Shown piece by piece: positions 9,024-17,594 of a stretch of DNA of 54,009 nt; the stretch's first letter is position 1, and each line of letters starts with the position of its first letter. The notes below the pieces were generated by a model that saw only the letters and a program-made list of their open reading frames with translations, ran no database searches and had not been told where the DNA came from. Origin of the DNA: DATBFG01 sp036558645 (lineage in GTDB: Bacteria > Acidobacteriota > Terriglobia > Terriglobales > Acidobacteriaceae); the NCBI GenBank assembly GCA_036558645.1, contig DATBFG010000087.1, positions 1 through 54,009 of the forward strand, written 5' to 3'. A program made the position numbers and the translations under genes.

Positions 9024-10868
9024 ATGATCGAGTCTTCTTTCGACATAAAGTCTATCGCGACGAAATGGGCAGATCGACACATTGCTTGGGTGAGACTCGG
9101 CATTCTTCTAGGATTAGCGTACCTGATGGCAACGTCCTTCCGCTCCGGATGGAAATGGGACGAGACAGACTTCCCTAACTACTACACGGCCGCGGTTCTA
9201 GTGCGTAAGCATCAACCTCTGCGAAATTACTACGACTGGACGTGGTTTCAGCGTCAAATGAGTTATGCGGGGATTGAGCGCTTCGGAGCCTACACGCCGC
9301 AAACGCCGCTCACAATGCTGCCTATGGTGGGGCTGACAGCGTTTCCTCCTCAGGGAGCCAAACGAATTTGGCTACTCTTCAACCTGGGTTTCCTGGCGCT
9401 CACGATCTGGGCAGTGTCGCGCGTCTCATTTCTGCGCTGGGAGCTCGTTGCTCTTCTCGCCTTATGTGGATACGGATCTTTAAATACCAACTTTCTATAT
9501 GGTCAGTACTATGTGTTTCTACTTTTTCTCTTAACCTTTACTTTCTTTCTTCTGCAACGAAACAGTGCATCCGCTGGCGGATTCTTGGCTGGAGTAGCAT
9601 TTGGCCTCAAATTATATGGCGGTCCATACCTGTTAATGTTCATTGTGAAACGTAAATGGAAGGCTGCTGCCGGCATGGCTGTCGCAATAGCTCTACTGGC
9701 GATCACCGCGGTCTCCATTTTTGGTTGGCGGGATATCTGGTTCTACATGACGCAGATTCTGCCCCGAACACTCGAGGGTGGCTCAGTCGATCCTTACCAT
9801 CCCGGTAATCCCGGCATCTCGACCCTGTTGCGGCATCTGTTTGTGATTGAGCCAGAACTCAACCCTTTTCCCGTCTGGGATGCCCCATGGCTCTTCTTCT
9901 TTCTCCGCTCATTCTCAGCACTTGCGATTGTTGCCTTCACTTTGCTTGGTCTGACCCAGAATTCTGCTACGAGCATGCATCGTGATTTCGCCTGGTTCAC
10001 AATCATGATTCTGCTTTTGTCGACCAGTGTAGCTTCGTATACTTTCATCCTTCTCTTCTTACCGACCGTGCTGCTGCTGGAGGACGCCTCGCCCAGGCAG
10101 TCGGTGTTCTTGGTGGTTTTCTATTTCTTGCTAACGTTTCCTATTGGGTTTGCCTGGCTTTTTCCAAAGGTCTGGCTGCTGCTCACGCTATTCATCGTAG
10201 TTGGACTGCACTATTGGCGTTCGATCTCTCGAAGGCTCGCACTGTCTGTGGCAGTGAGCGTAATGATCGTGGCGGCCGCGGACGCTGCACTCCACACAAA
10301 ACGTTACCTTGAAGAGCCGGGCCGTCGATTCGAGCACATTGCCGTCGAAAAAGGCGCAATGTTCTCCTCCTACCCCGTCGTCACCGACGCGGGAATCTTC
10401 TATCAATCGATGGGTAAAAACCGATACGTCCTTCGCAGACTGAAAGATGGCGTTATCACAGAGTTCAGCTTCCCGGGACACGCCCTTCACCCAAGAGTGG
10501 ATGACCCAAGAACATCCATTACTTTCGAGTTGCTGGCACGAGGAGTTTCCACGCCGACAAAATTGGATGTCTCCACCGGTGACACTTCGCCGCTGTCCGC
10601 GCCGGTTGCAACGGCTGACCCTCTTGAAGTTACGTCTCCCGACGGTAGATGGGTGGCAATTGTGTCGTCGGCGAATGGCCCGGAGCAAATCTGGCTGCGG
10701 AATGTCGCTTCAGGAAAAACAGCGCAGCTGGCTGGTGGAAGCTGCAATAGCTATTCTCCAGCATGGGAACTCGACTCAAAAGCGGTCATATTCGCAAGTG
10801 ATTGCGACAGGGCCTATGGATTGCCCGCGCTCTTTCGAGCTCCGGTGCCGGTGCAAAACTGGAAATGA
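9024..10868 (+). CDS. Glycosyltransferase family 87 (DUF2029)-like membrane protein fused to a PD40/WD40-like domain
   Basis: The 614-residue protein starts with a polytopic membrane region of about ten helices. The first periplasmic loop carries DETDFPNYYTAAVLV and AYTPQTPLTMLPM, the pattern of GT87/DUF2029 polyprenyl-phosphate-dependent sugar transferases. From about residue 430 it becomes soluble and ends with SPDGRWVAIVSSANGPEQIWLRN and YSPAWELDSKAVIFASDCD, typical of TolB/PD40 beta-propeller blades. The family role would be adding sugar to an extracytoplasmic acceptor; the propeller part may bind a partner. The ATG at 9024 is preferred over a TTG at 9015. Its stop overlaps the ATG of the next gene (ATGA). 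GT87 proteins do not usually carry this propeller. Confidence 0.75.
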   Translation: MIESSFDIKSIATKWADRHIAWVRLGILLGLAYLMATSFRSGWKWDETDFPNYYTAAVLVRKHQPLRNYYDWTWFQRQMSYAGIERFGAYTPQTPLTMLPMVGLTAFPPQGAKRIWLLFNLGFLALTIWAVSRVSFLRWELVALLALCGYGSLNTNFLYGQYYVFLLFLLTFTFFLLQRNSASAGGFLAGVAFGLKLYGGPYLLMFIVKRKWKAAAGMAVAIALLAITAVSIFGWRDIWFYMTQILPRTLEGGSVDPYHPGNPGISTLLRHLFVIEPELNPFPVWDAPWLFFFLRSFSALAIVAFTLLGLTQNSATSMHRDFAWFTIMILLLSTSVASYTFILLFLPTVLLLEDASPRQSVFLVVFYFLLTFPIGFAWLFPKVWLLLTLFIVVGLHYWRSISRRLALSVAVSVMIVAAADAALHTKRYLEEPGRRFEHIAVEKGAMFSSYPVVTDAGIFYQSMGKNRYVLRRLKDGVITEFSFPGHALHPRVDDPRTSITFELLARGVSTPTKLDVSTGDTSPLSAPVATADPLEVTSPDGRWVAIVSSANGPEQIWLRNVASGKTAQLAGGSCNSYSPAWELDSKAVIFASDCDRAYGLPALFRAPVPVQNWK

Positions 10869-11137
10869 GGACCATAGAAGATCACAAGATGCTGAGAAAG
10901 TTTAGAATGTTGAGCTTCCTGCGAGCGACCATAGCTCTGGCTCTGGTGTGGGCGGTAATAAGTTCGTTTCTTTTTGAGCGCTTATTGAATTATCTGGGAT
11001 TGGGGTGGATGAGTATCGAAATGAAGTGGTCTCTCTTTATCGGGTGTAACGTAATCATATTTGCCGTTACGGTCGGCGTTCCGCTGGAGTGTACTACCTC
11101 ATCCGAAACCCAGACTCCAAATGAGCACCCCACCTGA
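10865..11137 (+). CDS. Small two-helix membrane protein coupled to the GT87-like gene
   Basis: A 90-residue protein whose ATG overlaps the stop of the preceding gene (ATGA at 10865-10868), a classic coupling arrangement. Two hydrophobic helices are visible: ATIALALVWAVISSFLF and SLFIGCNVIIFAVTVGVPL. The tail is polar and Thr/Glu-rich. No family is recognised. By position it is probably an accessory membrane subunit or an unrelated small protein translated with the glycosyltransferase. Confidence 0.6.
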   Translation: MRTIEDHKMLRKFRMLSFLRATIALALVWAVISSFLFERLLNYLGLGWMSIEMKWSLFIGCNVIIFAVTVGVPLECTTSSETQTPNEHPT

Positions 11138-11141
11138 TGGG

Positions 11142-11336
11142 TCAACCCTTCCGCCGATCGCGTGGAAACTCCGGCCAGGAAAGAACCACGGCGGAGGTCT
11201 TGTCCACCCGGCGCGTGTATTCGCTCAAGGCGACGCGCAACTCGGAGACAAGAGTCTCCGACTCACTATCGTTTGCAGATACGATCCGGCCGCAAAGTTC
11301 ACGAATGCGGTCATCGATTCTTCGGCTCGGTGGCAT
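11142..11336 (-). CDS. Small helical protein of a type common in acidobacteria
   Basis: A 64-residue protein starting MPPSRRIDDRIRELCGRIVS and ending WPEFPRDRRKG. The pattern RIDDRIRELC followed by ELRVALSEYTRR resembles a family of very short helical proteins that I associate with acidobacterial genomes and for which no function is known. It faces the plus-strand genes on both sides and ends only 5 bp beyond the end of the 90-aa membrane protein. No strong ribosome site precedes the chosen ATG; an in-frame ATG 60 bp upstream exists but would add an atypical Cys-rich leader. The assignment rests on memory of family style, not on a search. Confidence 0.55.
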   Translation of the reverse strand: MPPSRRIDDRIRELCGRIVSANDSESETLVSELRVALSEYTRRVDKTSAVVLSWPEFPRDRRKG

Positions 11337-11714
11337 GGCCCCGGGACTACCCCGTCTAGAGTGCCAAAAGCAACGACAGAGTTCGATAGGGTACAAAGTG
11401 TATGGAATCGATGATTCTTTAGGGGAAATGCTCTAGGGCGACACGCCAGGCCGAATACGTATCCTTATTATGTACCGGTTTTATTGTTTCAAGATTGTGT
11501 CGGTCAGGCTTCTGTCTTTCCTCCTTTTTGCAACGGACAGAATTTCTTCAGCTCGAGCTCGCCGAAAAGTATGCAGCGCCTTTCCTCCACCTTCTTTAGC
11601 ACCCCTGGAGCATCAGGCAATGACAGCGGCCCCCTTCCAATTACCGACGTAACTTTCAGGTAACCCATTCTCGTTCTAACATTTTGCAGTCGACGATCCA
11701 TGAGGGGGGTAGTG
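11337..11714. other. 378-bp intergenic stretch upstream of the histidine kinase
   Basis: This holds the divergent promoter zone for the 64-aa minus-strand gene and the plus-strand kinase. The kinase's ribosome site GAGGGGGG lies at 11702-11708, 6 nt before the ATG at 11715. I see no convincing -35/-10, operator palindrome or small gene. A minus-strand frame crossing 11504-11767 overlaps the kinase start and looks like a shadow. Confidence 0.5.
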
Positions 11715-14285
11715 ATGGGTGACAAGATCACCCACAGGGGTAGCTTCGCGAAGTCTGCTCGCGCCAAACTTCTTCAGAAGGCGCTCGAGAGCGATGGTGT
11801 TCACCACCCACCTGAACAGGAACACACACCTTCCCATGTCCCGGAATCCGCTTTGTGCCTCGACGATACGCAAGTTCAAAGAGCCTACCTGGAACAGTTG
11901 GTCGCGTGCACACCTGAAGCGATAAGCATTTTGGATAGCCAGCATCGGATTATCCGGATTAACGATGAGTTCACGCGTCTTTTCGGATTTTCAGCCGACG
12001 AAGCGGTAGGACAGAAAATCGAGTCGCTGATCGTTCCTCCCGACCGCAACTCGGAAACACGCTGGATCATCGAGAGAATTCAAGAAGGACAGAAGGTCAG
12101 GCTGGACACCAAGCGACAACGGAAAGATGGCTCGCTGGTCGATGTCCACATTTCCAGCGCGCCTGTGATGGTCGGAGGTCAGCAAGCTGCCGTTTACGCA
12201 CTCTATCGCGATATCTCAGACCAAAAGCGTGCGGAGTCCTTAAGCTCGGCGTTGTATCGGATCGCTGAACAGACTAGTGCGGCAGAAGATCTGCAGCAAT
12301 TCTACGCTGCGATTCATTGCATCATGGCCGATTTCATGTATGCGCGGAACTTTTATATCGCGCTCTACGAACCGGCGACACAGCTGCTGAGTTTTCCATA
12401 CTTTGCGGATGAGCAGGATCCACAGCCCGCGCCGAAGAAGCTGGGATCCGGCCTCACAGAATATGTGCTGCGAACCGGCGAACCTTTACTCTGCACGCCC
12501 GAGGTCTTCGACGGATTGTTGGCACGGGGCGAGGTCGAACTGATCGGCGCGCCATCTCTCGATTGGTTAGGGGTTCCGCTCAGAGCTGGAAACAATGTCT
12601 TCGGCGTTCTTGTCGTGCAAAGCTACTCCTCGACGATCCGCTTTCGCGAAAGGGAAAAGGAAATTCTTACCCTTGTCTCGCAGCAACTGGCAAGCGCAAT
12701 CGAACACAAGCGGCATGAGGAAGCGCTTCGCCGCTCCGAAGCGCGGTACCGTTCGCTGGTTCAAAGCGCCGTCTATGGCATCTACCGCTCGAATCTGGAG
12801 GGAAGATTCCTGGATGTAAATCCCGCGCTAGTTGCAATGCTCGGCTACAACACAACCGAAGAAGTGTTGGATTTGAATCCAACCTATGATGTGTTCCTCG
12901 ATCCCTCTGAGCATGCCAGCCTGATGATTCAGTTCGAGCGAGGAATGCGGATCGACAACGTCGAGGTCCGATGGAAGCGGCGAGATGCTGCTGTAATAAC
13001 CGTACGCCTTAGCGGACGTGTGGTGAATATTCCGAGCGATTCCGGCAACACACTCGAGATGATCGCTGAGGACGTGACCGAGCGCCGCGTCTTGGAAGAA
13101 CAATTCCGCCAAGCGCAAAAAATGGAGGCCGTGGGAAGGCTCGCTGGAGGCGTGGCGCACGACTTTAACAACCTTCTTATGGTGATTAGCGGTTACGCTG
13201 AAGTTTTGTTGGAGCATACCCACAACGATGATCCGCTGCACGTGAAGATCGAGGCCATCCAGCAGGCCGCCGACCGAGCCACCACCCTCACCCGCCAATT
13301 ATTGGCCTTCAGCCGGAAGCAGTTGCTCGAATTGAAAGTCGTTGACGTTAACGCGATTGTGAAGGATATGGAGAGACTGCTCCGCCCATTGATTGGCGAG
13401 AATATCGAACTGGTAGCCAAAATGGCGATGGATATCGGCCGAACTCGCGCGGACGCCGGACAGATTGAACAGGTCATCATGAATCTGGTAGTCAATTCGA
13501 AGGATGCCATGCCGAATGGCGGAAGGCTGATTATTGAAACCGCCAATGTGAAGCTCGACGACGACTTGCGCCGTGAATACAGCTATATCAAACCAGGTCC
13601 CTACGTCATGATTTCTGTTGCCGACAACGGGCACGGCATGGACAAAGAGACCCAATCACGGGTCTTCGAGCCTTTTTTCACGACGAAGGACAAGGGGAAA
13701 GGTACCGGCCTGGGCCTCTCAACCGTGTACGGCATCATTAAGCAGAGCGGCGGATACATTTTCGTGCAGAGCGAGTTGGAACGAGGAACAACCTTCCGCA
13801 TCTACTTGCCTCGAGTTGAAGACGCAGCTCAACCATCCAGTCACACTCGCAATACAGAGATCGCTTGCGGAGGTTCTGAGACGGTCCTCCTCGTTGAAGA
13901 CGAAGAGTCGGTCAGGCAGTTAGTCCGCGAGACTCTGCAGGCTAAGGGCTACACAGTTATCGAAGCCGAAGATGGCAAAGCGGCCGTGAACATCTCAGCG
14001 GCTCATCAAGGAGTCATCGACATTCTGGTCACTGATTTGGTGATGCCAGGGATGAGTGGACGAGAACTGGCTGGCCACATCGAAAAAGCACGACCAGGAA
14101 CGAAGGTTCTCTATCTCTCAGGCTACACCGAAGACATTGTTCACCAGGGAGTACTTGATCCAGGAACAGCCTTCCTTCAAAAGCCGTTTACACTGCAGGC
14201 GCTCTCGCGGAAGGTAAGAGAGGTGCTCTCGGAAAACGAACGCGCAGGTGGGGACTCGCGCGCAGCCACTGCGGGCAGCAACTAG
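11715..14285 (+). CDS. Hybrid sensor histidine kinase (PAS-GAF-PAS-HisKA-HATPase-REC)
   Basis: An 856-residue soluble sensor with no membrane helix. Order of domains: PAS (about 55-175), GAF (185-335), PAS (340-460), dimerisation/phosphoacceptor helix with the H-box LAGGVAHDFNNLL (His near 482), ATPase with N-box NLVVNSKDAMPNGG and G-boxes ADNGHGMD and GKGTGLGLSTVYG, then a C-terminal receiver beginning ETVLLVEDEESVRQ with the phosphoacceptor Asp in LVTDLVMPGMSG and the conserved Lys in LQKPFT. The H-box type (HDFNN) is common in kinases with a fused receiver. Autophosphorylation and transfer to the fused receiver are expected; the ligand and final output are unknown. The ATG at 11715 has a strong ribosome site; the ATG at 11700 has none. 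Confidence 0.93.
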   Translation: MGDKITHRGSFAKSARAKLLQKALESDGVHHPPEQEHTPSHVPESALCLDDTQVQRAYLEQLVACTPEAISILDSQHRIIRINDEFTRLFGFSADEAVGQKIESLIVPPDRNSETRWIIERIQEGQKVRLDTKRQRKDGSLVDVHISSAPVMVGGQQAAVYALYRDISDQKRAESLSSALYRIAEQTSAAEDLQQFYAAIHCIMADFMYARNFYIALYEPATQLLSFPYFADEQDPQPAPKKLGSGLTEYVLRTGEPLLCTPEVFDGLLARGEVELIGAPSLDWLGVPLRAGNNVFGVLVVQSYSSTIRFREREKEILTLVSQQLASAIEHKRHEEALRRSEARYRSLVQSAVYGIYRSNLEGRFLDVNPALVAMLGYNTTEEVLDLNPTYDVFLDPSEHASLMIQFERGMRIDNVEVRWKRRDAAVITVRLSGRVVNIPSDSGNTLEMIAEDVTERRVLEEQFRQAQKMEAVGRLAGGVAHDFNNLLMVISGYAEVLLEHTHNDDPLHVKIEAIQQAADRATTLTRQLLAFSRKQLLELKVVDVNAIVKDMERLLRPLIGENIELVAKMAMDIGRTRADAGQIEQVIMNLVVNSKDAMPNGGRLIIETANVKLDDDLRREYSYIKPGPYVMISVADNGHGMDKETQSRVFEPFFTTKDKGKGTGLGLSTVYGIIKQSGGYIFVQSELERGTTFRIYLPRVEDAAQPSSHTRNTEIACGGSETVLLVEDEESVRQLVRETLQAKGYTVIEAEDGKAAVNISAAHQGVIDILVTDLVMPGMSGRELAGHIEKARPGTKVLYLSGYTEDIVHQGVLDPGTAFLQKPFTLQALSRKVREVLSENERAGGDSRAATAGSN

Positions 14286-14310
14286 TGGCTTTTCGTCTAG
14301 GACCATCCCG

Positions 14311-15447
14311 TCAGTCTGAAAATTTCAATTTCAGATCTTTGCCAAAGAACCTCGCCAAGGCGGCGGCTTCTTTCGAGAGCCTGGACCGTACCGCTCGTTG
14401 CAATGATGCGAATGGTTGCAGCTCGACAATGATCGTATTGCGCTCGAATCGGTAGGCCCAAGTCCCTACGATCTTTCCATCGACCAGAATGACTGCGGAT
14501 ATCCATCCCTGGTTGCGGTACACGCGCTTGTAGTGCAGGGCTTGCAGCAAGTGCGTCTTTTCCGCATGCGCCAGCAGAAACGGATCGAATAGTGGTAACA
14601 GCCGTGCTACGCCCCGCGACAGCTTCACGGCTCCGATCTCATCGGCGTCATCTTTAAGGATGTCGCAGTCTTGTTTTGACACTTTCACGGTCATTCGCTC
14701 TTCTTGAATGCATCCGTAAGCCTCACGGCTTTCTTTCATTGGGATTCCCGCCCAATGTGCGAAATCCCGAACCGAAGCAGGGCCATACGCTCGGAGGTAC
14801 TTGCGCAACAGAATAGCCTGGGCCTCCATCGGCGGAATCGTCTTGATGTGCCCGAGCCACTGATCGACGCGGATGAAGTTGATCTCGTTGCCTTCTCCGG
14901 GTCCATAGCAGACCAATCCGTCGGCTACGGGAATCCGCATGATGCTCCAGACCGCTTCCATCCAGGCGCGAACCCGCTTACTCACGCGCGGACGAATCGC
15001 GTTGCGGATGGCAGCGCGGCCCAACGGTCCTCCAGAAAGCGCCTCAAGGATAAGCCCAGTGAGAAAGTGTCCCTCGTCGGGTCCGATCTTAAAGCGGGCC
15101 ATCACACGGAGAGCCTGCGCGACCCGGCTCGCTTTGAGGGCAGAGATATACACGGGGAATTCAGTCGTGGGAATGATGTGAATCGTCTGCCGCATGAGCG
15201 ACGTCTTGACCAGCACATGTCTATTCCAGAGCGCATCTTCGATGTGCCTTCGCGTCAGGTCATGGTTCCGAGTCCAGAATTGAAGGTATGCAGCCTGCAT
15301 CATCTGTGCCTGCACTCCGCAAATGTCACTGCAAATACTGACAGCATCCACCGAACTGAAGTCTCGTAGATGATGACGCTGGAGCCTGAAGGCAGCGACC
15401 TGAGCGGGAGACACAACCAAGTTGCTTCTAGAGGAATTCTTTTGCAT
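14311..15447 (-). CDS. Winged-helix DNA-binding protein of the AlkX/YcaQ (HTH_42) family
   Basis: The protein is 378 residues from the ATG at 15447; a TTG at 15474 would add nine. It shows the HTH_42 family layout: N-terminal GVQAQMMQAAYLQFWTR with the QAQ signature near the presumed active site of YcaQ/AlkZ DNA glycosylases, then RQTIHIIPTTEF, AYGPASVRDFAHWAGIP and the C-terminal LLPLFDPFLLAH. Members open alkylated or crosslinked bases (YcaQ, AlkZ) or have unassigned roles (AlkX-type, WYAD without proven glycosylase activity). It converges on the kinase gene with 25 bp between the stops. A DNA-repair role is inferred from family only. Confidence 0.75.
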   Translation of the reverse strand: MQKNSSRSNLVVSPAQVAAFRLQRHHLRDFSSVDAVSICSDICGVQAQMMQAAYLQFWTRNHDLTRRHIEDALWNRHVLVKTSLMRQTIHIIPTTEFPVYISALKASRVAQALRVMARFKIGPDEGHFLTGLILEALSGGPLGRAAIRNAIRPRVSKRVRAWMEAVWSIMRIPVADGLVCYGPGEGNEINFIRVDQWLGHIKTIPPMEAQAILLRKYLRAYGPASVRDFAHWAGIPMKESREAYGCIQEERMTVKVSKQDCDILKDDADEIGAVKLSRGVARLLPLFDPFLLAHAEKTHLLQALHYKRVYRNQGWISAVILVDGKIVGTWAYRFERNTIIVELQPFASLQRAVRSRLSKEAAALARFFGKDLKLKFSD

Positions 15448-15665
15448 TCTGCGAGCCTGTGGCCGCCACGACAACTGAAATTATGGCTGATTCTATACGC
15501 ATCCGGCGCGGGCGGATGTGGTCGATTACCTGTGCGATGCACGGATTGTGACAGCGACTGGCACAATGAAGCCCCTTTCTTTTCGATGGACAACCGAAAG
15601 AAAACGATATAAAAAGAAAGCGTAATCAAAAGCCCTAGCCTTTCGTTTCCTGTCTCGAGCGAGCT

Positions 15666-16427
15666 GTGCTGAACGAAGAGCGTCGACGAGCCATCCTCGA
15701 AATTCTGAACCGCGACGGACGAGTTCTGGTTGCGGAGATTGCACAGCAATTCGAAACCTCGCAGGTCACGATCCGCAAGGACCTCGAGATTCTGCACTCC
15801 CATGGCCTTGCGCATCGCACGCATGGCGGGGCACTCCCGTCTCATGAGGGTGCGCTGGAAGATCCGACGCTGCGGGAGAAAGAGAAACTGCACCGCAAGG
15901 AGAAACTGCACATTGCGCAAGCCGCTGCCCGCATGGTGAATTCGGGGCAAGTTGTGATACTCGATTCGGGGACAACCGCGACTGCCGTAGCACACGCTTT
16001 ACGAAAGTTTCGAAACCTTACGATTATCACCAACGCGGTCAACATCGCTGCGGAACTGGCCGCCGACCCGGTGGAGGTCATCCTTACCGGGGGCACCTTG
16101 CGCAAGAATTCGTTTTCGCTGGTTGGGCCCATCGCCGAAGAGACTTTGCGGCGCTTGCACGCTGACATTCTATTTCTAGGCGTGGATGGGTTCGACGTGC
16201 ATTACGGCCTGAGCACGCCGAATCTTCTGGAGGCGAAAGTGAACCGCGTCATGGTCGAAGTTGCGAAACGCACTGTGGCCGTGTGCGATTCGAGCAAATT
16301 TGGAAGACGCAGCTTGTCACTTATCGTTCCTTGTAGTGGATTGCATGAGGTCATCACCGACCGCGGCATCGCGAAGTCTGATCTGAAAGCGCTCCGCAAG
16401 GCCGGCGTCGAGGTGACCGTTGTCTAG
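15666..16427 (+). CDS. DeoR-family transcriptional regulator (AgaR-like)
   Basis: The 253-residue protein has the DeoR N-terminal helix-turn-helix (EERRRAILEILNRDGRVLVAEIAQQF, then SQVTIRKDLEIL and HRTHGGAL) and the C-terminal sugar-phosphate sensor fold with ILDSGTTATAVAHAL, ILTGGTLRKNSFSLVGP and LFLGVDGFD. DeoR proteins usually repress sugar-phosphate catabolic operons and release DNA when a phosphorylated sugar binds. The start is a GTG at 15666. It is followed on the same strand by a SIS isomerase/deaminase and a PfkB kinase, so it very probably controls that pair. Resemblance is closest to AgaR/GatR types, by pattern. Confidence 0.9.
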   Translation: MLNEERRRAILEILNRDGRVLVAEIAQQFETSQVTIRKDLEILHSHGLAHRTHGGALPSHEGALEDPTLREKEKLHRKEKLHIAQAAARMVNSGQVVILDSGTTATAVAHALRKFRNLTIITNAVNIAAELAADPVEVILTGGTLRKNSFSLVGPIAEETLRRLHADILFLGVDGFDVHYGLSTPNLLEAKVNRVMVEVAKRTVAVCDSSKFGRRSLSLIVPCSGLHEVITDRGIAKSDLKALRKAGVEVTVV

Positions 16428-16484
16428 TTATTTCATTCTTTACTGCGGCCGCGCACGCCTGTTCTTGCTGCCGGAGGAGTTTCG

Positions 16485-17594
16485 ATGACTCAGAGCACAG
16501 CAACGCGAGGAACACATACCCGAGCAGAAATTCTTTCGCAGCCGCGATGCTGGGCTGATTGCATTCGAGCGGTTGAGGCCTGGGGACCGGTAGGGGAGAT
16601 CAACAAGTACTTCTCCGATGTTGAGGAATGGCTGTTCATAGGCTGCGGATCCAGTTACTACATCGCGCTTTCCGCAGCCGCGTCGTGGACCGCCGTTACC
16701 GGACAACGCGCGCGCGCAGTCGCGGCTTCCGAACTACTGCTTTATCCAGACCTGGTGATGATGGGAACGAAAAAGTTCGCCCCGGTTTTGATCTCGAGAT
16801 CGGGACGCACATCGGAGGTGTTGCGCGCGGGAGAGTGGCTGGCTCAACAGAAGATTCCCACATTTGCAATTAGCTGTTCCCCGAACCAGCCACTGGAAAA
16901 AATCGCAACCACAACCCTTTTGTTGCTTGCCGCCGATGAGCAAAGCACGGTCATGACGCGCTCGTTTACGTCAATGCTGTTGAGTTTGCAATATTGCGCA
17001 ACCCAACTGAAAAAGGATGCGCCACTTGCGCAAGCCCTTCGCCGCTTACCGGATGCAACATCGGAACTGCTGACAGATCTCCATCCAAGGATCGAGGATT
17101 TCGTTTCTGCGCATACGTTCGACGATTATGTGTGCTTGGGACAGGGTCCTCTGTTCGGCATCGCGTCTGAATCTACGCTGAAGCTGACGGAAATGTCGGT
17201 CTCCTACGCGCAATGCTTCCACACGCTGGAATTCCGTCATGGACCAAAGTCCATCGTGAGTCCACGGACCCTTATCACCTTCCTTCTTTCCGAAAGTAGT
17301 TATGACGCGGAATGTGAGGTCCTGGAGGAGATCAAGGGACTTGGAGGCACAACTCTGGTTGTGACGAACCGCGCCGACGAGCGAGCACGGGAATCGGCCG
17401 ACCTGCTGGTAGAGTTGCAACTTGATCTTCCCGAGTTGGCGCGCCTTGCACCATTCTTGTTCGCCGGCCAACTTACCGGTCTGCATACCGGGCTCAAAAA
17501 AGGACTCGATCCCGACAATCCGAAAAATTTGAGCCGGGTCGTCATTCTGGATGAAGATGAATCCCCCGAAAGACCTCAACATGCCGCGCTTTGA
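16485..17594 (+). CDS. SIS-domain sugar isomerase/deaminase (AgaS-like)
   Basis: The 369-residue protein carries two SIS domains: the first with FIGCGSSYYIALSAA and ISRSGRTSEVLRA, the second with CLGQGPLFGIASESTLKLTEM and HTLEFRHGPKS. This is the arrangement of the isomerase half of GlmS and of AgaS/FrlB-type deaminases, which convert an amino-sugar 6-phosphate (for example galactosamine-6-P) to the ketose phosphate. There is no glutaminase domain, so it is not a full GlmS. A strong ribosome site GGAGGAG lies at 16473-16479. Its 3' end overlaps the kinase gene by 14 nt, indicating translational coupling. The exact sugar cannot be told from sequence. Confidence 0.87.
   Translation: MTQSTATRGTHTRAEILSQPRCWADCIRAVEAWGPVGEINKYFSDVEEWLFIGCGSSYYIALSAAASWTAVTGQRARAVAASELLLYPDLVMMGTKKFAPVLISRSGRTSEVLRAGEWLAQQKIPTFAISCSPNQPLEKIATTTLLLLAADEQSTVMTRSFTSMLLSLQYCATQLKKDAPLAQALRRLPDATSELLTDLHPRIEDFVSAHTFDDYVCLGQGPLFGIASESTLKLTEMSVSYAQCFHTLEFRHGPKSIVSPRTLITFLLSESSYDAECEVLEEIKGLGGTTLVVTNRADERARESADLLVELQLDLPELARLAPFLFAGQLTGLHTGLKKGLDPDNPKNLSRVVILDEDESPERPQHAAL

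Noticed and set aside
10188..10688. 166-codon minus-strand frame
   Set aside because: Antisense to the well-supported GT87-like gene, with no family features.
12828..13298. 156-codon minus-strand frame
   Set aside because: Antisense to the PAS/HisKA part of the histidine kinase.
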